Part shown: piece by piece, positions 7,272-11,445 of the stretch
Layout of the letters: the number at the start of each line of letters is the position of its first letter
Numbering within the stretch: position 1 is the stretch's first letter
Assembly: GCA_001794935.1 (NCBI GenBank)
Contig: MGLY01000074.1
Coordinates: forward strand, 7,209-18,653
Source of the DNA: Chlamydiae bacterium RIFCSPHIGHO2_12_FULL_49_9
GTDB lineage: Bacteria > Chlamydiota > Chlamydiia > Chlamydiales > SM23-39
DNA: 11,445 nt
Direction of reading: 5' to 3'
Translations under genes and position numbers: made by a program
The notes under the pieces: generated by a model
Databases searched by the model: none
Told to the model about the DNA's origin: nothing
The model's input: only the letters and a program-made list of their open reading frames with translations

Positions 7272-8024
7272 GTGGATTATATAAATAATTTTACTCAAAG
7301 CGTATACCAAAACTACATAATTTCTGGACGAGTTATACAACAAGAGAATTTAGATGAAGTTGATGACTTAAAAGAGTCCTTAATCCCATTGGACGAAGCC
7401 CTGATGGTTGATGGTGTAGGACTTGAGTATCTTAATCAACTGGGTGAGTTTTCTCCCATAAACGTGCAAAACATTCAATACTCGTCTGCTTTGGAAGCTC
7501 TTCTTCATTATGAATGGATTGGTAGCGATTACGGACCAATATATTCAGCTATGAGAGCAAATGATGTTAATGCAGTTGCGCTAATGCTTGAGCTCACTCA
7601 GCAACCTGGCGGTTACACGCGGCGGGTATTTAGAGAACCTCGTATTCCTCGAGAAAGTCAATGTGTTGTAAACAGAGAACGAATTTGGAAAGTTCTTTGT
7701 TTGCTTAGTGCCTTATATGGGGACAAAAAAGAATGTCCAAAGGAATCTCTTGAAATTTTTCTGTCGGCAGGAGCAGTTCATGATTTCCCATTAATTTCAT
7801 ACAATTACGATCTGGATATCTTTGAACTGGGGTTGAAGTATAGATCCCCTAGAAGTCCATTGAAGATCTACACTATTTCTGCAGGAGGAGACCCTTCGCA
7901 GCAATATGTAGTAGGGCTGTCGATCTCTAGATATTTGAAAGTTAATCCAGATGATTCTGAGGAGATTGTTGCCAGGAAACGCATTATGTATGATTCCATA
8001 AATAATATTGGATATCCATATTGA
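7272..8024 (+). CDS. Unrecognised 250-aa cargo protein, faintly ankyrin-like
   Basis: The start is GTG 7272, with AAGGG (7260-7264) 7 nt upstream; an in-frame stop at 7254 excludes an earlier start. The protein is acidic and soluble, with no signal peptide or membrane helix. Residues 86-112 (YGPIYSAMRANDVNAVALML...) and 157-190 (ESLEIFLSAGAVHDFPLI...) have the spacing of ankyrin-like helix pairs (PLxxAxxxNxxxxVxLLLE), but the repeats are degenerate. If real, it may be a host-interaction protein of the kind intracellular bacteria carry. It is divergent from the XRE gene and AT-richer than the backbone, which suggests separate acquisition. No catalytic motif seen. Confidence 0.7.
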   Translation: MDYINNFTQSVYQNYIISGRVIQQENLDEVDDLKESLIPLDEALMVDGVGLEYLNQLGEFSPINVQNIQYSSALEALLHYEWIGSDYGPIYSAMRANDVNAVALMLELTQQPGGYTRRVFREPRIPRESQCVVNRERIWKVLCLLSALYGDKKECPKESLEIFLSAGAVHDFPLISYNYDLDIFELGLKYRSPRSPLKIYTISAGGDPSQQYVVGLSISRYLKVNPDDSEEIVARKRIMYDSINNIGYPY

Positions 8025-8079
8025 TGTGATTGTTTTTTTTGTTATTTATTATTAATTAATTGTTTGGTGGATGTGGTTT

Positions 8080-9039
8080 ATGTTCGAAGTAATAAAAAAG
8101 CATTGGATCAGTATTTTTTCAGTTCTGGCTCTCGGAAGTTTCGGAGTGATTTTATACAGGGCTTGTTCTGGGTATTATGATTGCCCTTCAGATGGAGTTG
8201 CTCAGATCGTGGGTGGGTCCTTGGGATACGCATTTCTGGGGTTCTTCGTTTTAAACTCATTAAGAAAAAGATTCAAAAAAGGGAAGTTGGAATTTTGGTT
8301 GCTCTGTTGTTCTGTCTCATTTTCTCTATGCACAATTTATGAATCTGTAAACTTAAAAAAGCAAAAGGAAATTTTAAGTAAATCAAAACATGAAATTGCC
8401 CAGATAGGTCAGGATCTTTTTGGAGGAACTTGCGTGCAAGAACCTTGTAAGAATTACTCTACCGATGAGTATGGTGATTTTGCCCCGATATTACGTTTAT
8501 TGCAGCAAACAATAGCATTTTCAGAGGAAGTATCTTCTGAGCTAGATCATGAAATAGCCGGTTTGGAAAACATGTTGCTTCCTGACAAGCTTAGCGACTA
8601 TGACCATCTCGTTCAATCAAAGGAGAAATTGGAAAGATTCATCAATAAGCTAAATGACAGCGAAAATAAATTGAATTCTGGAATGTCTCAAGTTGAGATG
8701 CAAATCAATTCCGCCCATTTCGACAAGGATACTTACAAGGAAGCTGCCCTCAAAGGTTTCTGCGAAGGCAGAGCCCGCAGCCAGGGTCTCATAGATGAGT
8801 ATTACAATGTTGAAAGAAGTTTTGCATCAAAAGCTATAAGGTTAATTGATTTTTTGTCTGAATTTTATGGTTATTATTCTGTTTCGGCGGGGAAGTTGAT
8901 ATTCCAGGATGAAATAAGTGCTGAAAGATACAATCAATTATTTCAAGAAGTCATTGATCTCGTCCAAGAAGAAGAAGCTGTCGTGAATCAGATAGAGGAA
9001 CATCGGCAATCTGTTTATCAAAAATGGAATAGTCAATAA
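8080..9039 (+). CDS. Three-helix membrane protein with coiled-coil tail
   Basis: ATG 8080 is preferred to ATG 8071 because GGTGG (8066-8070) directly abuts 8071 but lies 9 nt from 8080. The product is 319 aa. Hydrophobic segments at about 9-26, 40-58 and 70-88 form a membrane anchor, with a CxxxxxxC loop (CSGYYDC) after the first. A Cys pair follows (GTCVQEPC), then a long charged coiled coil (about 140-205, and again near the end), presumably a cytoplasmic or extracytoplasmic stalk. The AT-rich 46-bp gap before it could hold a promoter, but no clear pair is seen. I recognise no family; membrane plus coiled coil recalls anti-phage sensors, effectors or secretion parts without proving any of them. 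Confidence 0.72.
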   Translation: MFEVIKKHWISIFSVLALGSFGVILYRACSGYYDCPSDGVAQIVGGSLGYAFLGFFVLNSLRKRFKKGKLEFWLLCCSVSFSLCTIYESVNLKKQKEILSKSKHEIAQIGQDLFGGTCVQEPCKNYSTDEYGDFAPILRLLQQTIAFSEEVSSELDHEIAGLENMLLPDKLSDYDHLVQSKEKLERFINKLNDSENKLNSGMSQVEMQINSAHFDKDTYKEAALKGFCEGRARSQGLIDEYYNVERSFASKAIRLIDFLSEFYGYYSVSAGKLIFQDEISAERYNQLFQEVIDLVQEEEAVVNQIEEHRQSVYQKWNSQ

Positions 9040-9082
9040 TGGAAGGTCTCTTGATATCTCGAAAGGGTATGCCGAGGAAAAC

Positions 9083-9202
9083 ATGAGAAAGATTGTAGAG
9101 TTATGGTACGAATCCGAAACTTATAGGGATCTCAGGGATAGGGCGTGGAGCAACTATATTCACTGGGCTGACAACCAATTAATTTTAGCAGGAAAGGTAT
9201 GA
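9083..9202 (+). CDS. Possible 39-aa small ORF
   Basis: ATG 9083 reads to TGA 9202, overlapping the next start as ATGA. GAGGA (9074-9078) is 4 nt upstream. The product is MRKIVELWYESETYRDLRDR followed by AWSNYIHWADNQLILAGKV: helical, aromatic and not hydrophobic. A 15-codon ORF (9039-9086) begins on the preceding stop codon (TAATG) and ends on this start (ATGA), so the whole 9037-9202 stretch may be a chain of coupled reinitiation. It could instead be noise or a degraded end of the upstream gene. Confidence 0.35.
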   Translation: MRKIVELWYESETYRDLRDRAWSNYIHWADNQLILAGKV

Positions 9203-9408
9203 GAGAATTTTTTAATAATATTACTTCTAAACAGAAAGTTATTTTAATTTTAGGAACGCTAGTTTTGTTTGTTTTTACTATAATGGCTAGTAGCACAATA
9301 AAAGACCAAGGCGCTGTGGGGATAGCTACCGTATGCCTTGAATATCTTGGAACAATTATGGCCACCTTTTGCATGGTTTGGGCTTTATCGGGTGAGGATA
9401 AAAAATGA
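9199..9408 (+). CDS. 69-aa two-helix membrane protein
   Basis: ATG 9199 follows AGGA and AAAGG. Residues about 13-30 (KVILILGTLVLFVFTIMAS) and 42-63 (ATVCLEYLGTIMATFCMVWA) are hydrophobic helices with a short polar loop (STIKDQG). N- and C-termini are charged (MREFFNNITSKQK and SGEDKK). The size and topology are those of a small holin-like or toxin-like protein, but a plain membrane accessory subunit of the 8080 protein is equally possible. It overlaps the genes on both sides by ATGA, so it is surely in one operon with the secreted protein downstream. Confidence 0.65.
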   Translation: MREFFNNITSKQKVILILGTLVLFVFTIMASSTIKDQGAVGIATVCLEYLGTIMATFCMVWALSGEDKK

Positions 9409-9617
9409 GAAAAGCACTATTTTTAGTGGCAATCGCAGTAATTTTTCCTGTGCTGGCATTTTGTCAGCAGATGACTTGGATTGGAAACAGGTGGGCTTGC
9501 GATTCTCAATTAGTTTCTATCCGTCAATGGGGTGGGAACGTCTATAGCGTTTATTGCCAAAATCCTTGCGAAGCAATCGAGAACCAAAGATGGGTAATCG
9601 TCTACGAAACTAATTGA
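9405..9617 (+). CDS. 70-aa secreted protein with signal peptide
   Basis: ATG 9405 overlaps the upstream stop by ATGA and has GGTGAGG (9391-9397) 7 nt upstream. MRKALFLVAIAVIFPVLAF then CQQ is a clear signal peptide: a basic start, a hydrophobic core and a cut near residue 20. The LAFC end is close to a lipobox but has Phe before Cys, so lipoprotein status is doubtful. The mature part is about 50 residues with Cys residues in WACDS, YCQNPC and several Trp, suggesting a small disulfide-bonded exported protein. It is the last element gene before the attachment site. Function unknown. Confidence 0.68.
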   Translation: MRKALFLVAIAVIFPVLAFCQQMTWIGNRWACDSQLVSIRQWGGNVYSVYCQNPCEAIENQRWVIVYETN

Positions 9618-9781
9618 GCGGCTTTCGGCTTTGGTAAAAGTTTCCATTACGCAAATTTTACGCACTAGACCAAACAAAACTGGCATAAAACAAAGCAGAA
9701 CAGTGCAGTCTAAACTTGCTTAACCAACTGATTATATTGCGCCTGTGTTGTATAGTTTGTTCCAGTGTATATATCTTGACC

Positions 9782-9834
9782 GACTGTAAATCCCCCGGCT
9801 TCGGCCTCCGGCGGTTCGAGTCCGCCCGCCCCCA
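9782..9834 (+). other. Attachment site: 3' half of tRNA-Tyr(GTA)
   Basis: The fragment reads from the anticodon loop CTGTAAA (anticodon GTA 9786-9788) through the 3' anticodon stem TCCCC (9791-9795), the variable arm GGC-TTCG-GCC, the T-stem/loop GGCGG TTCGAGT CCGCC (9810-9826), the acceptor strand CGCCCCC (9827-9833) and discriminator A9834. The expected 5' half (GGGGGCG, D-arm, 5' anticodon stem) is absent upstream. It is therefore not a functional tRNA but the duplicated 3' end left by integrase-mediated insertion. The intact gene should be left of the window. The upstream stretch 9618-9781 has no gene and probably holds integrase arm sites. Confidence 0.85.
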
Positions 9835-9840
9835 AAACAG

Positions 9841-9867
9841 AAAGGCCCCGCTCTCGCGGGGCCTTTT
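9841..9867 (+). terminator. Rho-independent terminator after the tRNA-Tyr fragment
   Basis: AAAGGCCCCGC (9841-9851) pairs perfectly with GCGGGGCCTTT (9856-9866) across a TCTC loop, followed by T and, shortly after, GCATTTT. It lies 6 nt past the tRNA discriminator base, so before integration it was the terminator of the tRNA-Tyr transcript. It now insulates the chromosome from cargo transcription. Confidence 0.8.
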
Positions 9868-9883
9868 GCATTTTGGGGGTGGG

Positions 9884-9909
9884 AAAAACGCCAAAGTCTT
9901 GGCGTTTTT
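9884..9909. terminator. Bidirectional terminator hairpin
   Basis: AAAAACGCCAA (9884-9894) pairs perfectly with TTGGCGTTTTT (9899-9909) around an AGTC loop. There is a U-tract on either strand, so it can end both plus-strand reading from the island and minus-strand reading from the dnaA side. Confidence 0.65.
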
Positions 9910-9921
9910 AGGACTCGAGCA

Positions 9922-10020
9922 CCGAGCTTCGCTCGGGGCTGCCGTGAGGGCGTCCCAATGCGCACGCAAGTTGCGCATTGCGGGAAAGGGGACTTGGGGA
10001 AAAGGTGGGGCCTTTTCCCC
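9922..10020. repeat. Run of three perfect hairpins in intergenic DNA
   Basis: Three successive perfect inverted repeats: CCGAG/CTCGG (9922-9936), CAATGCGCA/TGCGCATTG (9956-9980, 9-bp stem), and GGGGAAAAGG/CCTTTTCCCC (9996-10020, 10-bp stem). The first two share motifs with the MITE-like insertion further right (GCAAGTTGC occurs at 9966-9974 and 10328-10336). No gene is seen in 9868-10083. They look like dispersed intergenic hairpin repeats rather than classical terminators, as they lack T-runs. Confidence 0.55.
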
Positions 10021-10083
10021 CATTCTCGCTTCCTATGGCGCTCCTGCTTATCTGTGTCCTTTGGGAGTCGATGAATCAACTCC

Positions 10084-10444
10084 CTAGCGAACGATTAGGT
10101 CATGGAAACGGGGATGATGCGGGTAGGGGCGTAGATAGGTGCCGTATTGCCCGTGAACCACAACCGCAAAGAGTTTATAGGCTTCCGCCTGCGCGATAGC
10201 TTGCGCTCGGGTGAGCCATTTCTGTACGCCACCCGCAGTTTGTACTAGTGCTCCATCAAGCCTAAAATGGGGGGTATTTAGTTCATCTTTTCCAGCGTGA
10301 CTGCGCGCTCGCGCTCAACAACTTGATGCAAGTTGCTGTCGCGCTCCGCGCTTTGTCACACAGAAAAATCTGAACCAACTACCCCCCGTTTTAGGCTTGA
10401 CGGAGCACTAGCATGAGAGCGTTAGACAGACTGTTTATATTCAT
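10084..10444 (-). pseudogene. Small gene split by a MITE-like insertion
   Basis: On the minus strand AAGGAG (10459-10454) sits 9 nt before ATG 10444. Eleven codons (MNINSLSNALM) follow, then the reading frame enters the palindromic insertion and soon stops. Beyond the insertion the same frame continues from 10248 as LVQTAGGVQKWLTRAQAIAQ, then a helical and aromatic tail ending in HHPRFHDLIVR, stop at 10084-10086. Joining 10412 to 10248 gives an uninterrupted 65-aa protein. A TATAAC-like -10 (minus strand) precedes it. The protein family is not recognised. A short peptide from the intact start may still be made. Confidence 0.65.
10245..10411. mobile_element. MITE-like palindromic insertion
   Basis: The arms 10245-10285 and 10371-10411 are inverted repeats matching at 37 of 41 bases (CTAGTGCTCC, then TCAAGCCTAAAA and GGGGGGTA). 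The 85-nt centre is itself nearly palindromic, closing on CAACTTG ATG CAAGTTG. CTAG lies at both ends, so a target duplication of TA (or CTA/CTAG) fits, leaving about 160 bp of insert. Size, lack of coding capacity and TA-flanked terminal repeats resemble MITEs mobilised by IS630/Tc1-type transposases; the parent element is not in the window. Confidence 0.72.
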
Positions 10445-10522
10445 GTGAAAAATCTCCTTAGTAAAGCTTGTTATACCGAGAGTGGTTCAAAAATCGGGAA
10501 ATGGCAAGGGGGCGCCCTGTTT

Positions 10523-10870
10523 TCAAATCACGCGCGGTATAATCGCTTCCAAAGAGAGACTATTTTCGGCCAGTACTTGCTGGTATAATCGATCCGCGCT
10601 CTCAGCTATCTCTTTAAGTCTTGCCATTTTATTGAACCCGGATTCTTCCAAGATCCCATATTCGCCCGCATAGAGGTCTTCTTCGTAATTTTTTGCAGCG
10701 AGTCGTTTCTTGGAGGCATCGTGCCAGAGTCCAATGATTTTCTTCACCACCCCATCATCCAAAATTTTTTCCTGAGGTCCAGACAGCACGACCGGCCTGG
10801 TGGCTTTAATGCCCCACTGGTGACACATTTCAATGGAGATCGATCTTGTTGATTTTACTTGGGCAACCAT
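10523..10870 (-). CDS. 115-aa hypothetical protein downstream of dnaA
   Basis: ATG 10870 has AGGAG 5 nt upstream and lies 25 nt after the dnaA stop, so both probably share one transcript. The protein is soluble and mostly helical; the middle (GVVKKIIGLWHDASKKRLAA) and the end (KMARLKEIAESADRLYQQVL) are amphipathic. No catalytic motif or membrane segment is visible and I recognise no family. Being beside dnaA is suggestive of a replication or housekeeping setting, but nothing in the protein shows it. Confidence 0.75.
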   Translation of the reverse strand: MVAQVKSTRSISIEMCHQWGIKATRPVVLSGPQEKILDDGVVKKIIGLWHDASKKRLAAKNYEEDLYAGEYGILEESGFNKMARLKEIAESADRLYQQVLAENSLSLEAIIPRVI

Positions 10871-10895
10871 TTTTACTCCTTTTGTGTTGGGTGTT

Positions 10896-11445
10896 TCATC
10901 CGATCGAGATGAGCTCGATTTTGTTTTCTTCGATTGCTTTTTGGATTTGTTTGACGCTCGTCATGACTGTGGAGTGGTCGCGCTTGAAGAGCTCTCCGAT
11001 TTTCTGGAAGGGCATTTTGAGCTTTTCTCTGCAGTAATACATCGCTACCTGGCGGGGGAGAGCGTATTCTCTCATCTTCGAGTCTCCGAGAAGATCTTCT
11101 GTCTTTACTCCGTAGTGGGCGGCTACGAGCTTGATGATCTCATCGTGAGTGAGGATGTGTCTATTTTCTTCTTCGAGGAGATCTCTGAGGAGTTTCTCGG
11201 CGATGAGAGGGGTTGGAGGAGCGCCTTTGGAGCGGAGGGCGAGCGCTTGGAGCGCCTGGAGCGGGTTTTTCTTAAAGCGGGAGAGGAGAAATTGGGCGAG
11301 GTCGGGAGAGAGGGGCAGATTCCAGAGGGAGCTTTTCTTTTCGAGGATGGGGCGGATATCCGGTTTGTCCAGGCTGAGGGAGAGGCCCCACTCAAAGCGG
11401 CTGATGAGGCGCGGCTCGATTTCAGAGAGCGATGAGGGAGCGGCG
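10896..11445 (-). CDS. dnaA: Chromosomal replication initiator DnaA, C-terminal part
   Basis: The 182 visible residues cover the end of the AAA+ domain and all of domain IV; the 5' part is outside the window. EPRLISRFEWGL (fragment residues 10-21) is the DnaA box with the arginine finger. LPRQVAMYYCREKL... and FKRDHSTVMTSVKQI form the DnaA-box binding helix-turn-helix with the RDHSTVM signature. DnaA opens the chromosomal origin and binds its 9-mer boxes as an ATP-dependent filament. Odd: where most DnaA proteins have NVRELEGAL (sensor II), this one reads NPLQALQAL, so the sensor II arginine appears replaced by Leu. It may be a divergent second DnaA paralogue. Confidence 0.9.
   Translation of the reverse strand, partial: AAPSSLSEIEPRLISRFEWGLSLSLDKPDIRPILEKKSSLWNLPLSPDLAQFLLSRFKKNPLQALQALALRSKGAPPTPLIAEKLLRDLLEEENRHILTHDEIIKLVAAHYGVKTEDLLGDSKMREYALPRQVAMYYCREKLKMPFQKIGELFKRDHSTVMTSVKQIQKAIEENKIELISIG

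Larger units (their letters stand above)
1..9834. mobile_element. Integrative element at tRNA-Tyr (left end outside window)
   Basis: The left part encodes a tyrosine recombinase. The right limit is a partial tRNA-Tyr 3' half (9782-9834) followed by a terminator, the classic scar at the end of an island far from the reconstituted tRNA. Between them lie an excisionase-like HTH protein, a P-loop putative replication ATPase, a run of small overlapping genes and an XRE repressor, then an AT-richer cargo block. No structural phage genes, conjugation genes or relaxase are visible, so a satellite or integrative mobilisable island is more likely than a complete prophage or ICE. The left attachment site is not in the window, so the size is a minimum. 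Confidence 0.75.

Noticed and set aside
9782..9834. Functional tRNA gene
   Set aside because: No 5' acceptor strand, D-arm or complete anticodon stem is present upstream, so it cannot fold into a tRNA.
9658..10087. Overlapping ORFs on both strands around the tRNA fragment
   Set aside because: They run through the tRNA half, the terminators and the hairpins, which explain the sequence better than coding.
10833..11435. Long 200-aa plus-strand ORF at the right end
   Set aside because: It is the antisense shadow of dnaA; the minus strand shows clear DnaA domain IV motifs.
1..11445. CRISPR array or rRNA gene
   Set aside because: No regularly spaced direct repeats and no rRNA-like sequence were seen on either strand.

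Overview
The window is a bacterial chromosome segment that holds most of a tRNA-targeted integrative element (1 to about 9834) followed by ordinary chromosome (about 9835 to 11445). The right flank encodes a DnaA-type initiator fragment on the minus strand with an unusual sensor-II segment. Together with the moderate GC and the short hairpin-rich spacers, this makes me think tentatively of an environmental Chlamydiota (Chlamydiota carry two DnaA paralogues). That assignment is a guess and was not tested. Several element genes resemble families I know from proteobacterial islands, so the element probably moves between phyla.

Element, left to right. A tyrosine integrase (5' end outside the window) overlaps an unrecognised 360-aa gene. 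After a 195-bp leader with two competing hairpins comes a small AlpA/excisionase-like helix-turn-helix protein. A 53-aa ORF with a perfect Shine-Dalgarno site starts inside it in another frame. Next is a 705-aa P-loop (AAA+/SF3-like) putative replicative ATPase. It is followed by about 320 bp without a convincing gene, carrying repeated TTTGCTAC and GTTAC motifs, which could be an origin or operator. Then five tightly packed small genes follow. Two of them are diverged paralogues of one family (5322-5864 and 6099-6614), and the last encodes a CGAK...GRCxxHGG cysteine/histidine-motif protein of the type often found beside that family. A minus-strand XRE repressor closes this backbone.

Cargo. 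From about 7150 to 9617 the DNA becomes visibly more AT-rich. An unknown 250-aa protein with faint ankyrin-like character is transcribed divergently from the XRE repressor. It is followed by a chain of start/stop-overlapping genes: a three-helix membrane protein with a coiled-coil tail, a possible 39-aa ORF, a 69-aa two-helix membrane protein, and a 70-aa protein with a signal peptide. I recognise no family in this set. It sits in the usual cargo position, next to the distal attachment site, and is the best candidate here for an undescribed system.

Junction and flank. At 9782-9834 there is the 3' half of a tRNA-Tyr gene (anticodon GTA to discriminator base) with no 5' half, followed by a strong terminator. 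This is the distal attachment site, so the intact tRNA-Tyr should lie just left of the window. Further right are perfect hairpins, then a 65-codon minus-strand gene split by a roughly 160-bp palindromic MITE-like insertion. Removing one copy of the flanking CTAG plus the insert restores the frame exactly. Last come a 115-aa hypothetical gene and the C-terminal part of dnaA, probably in one operon.
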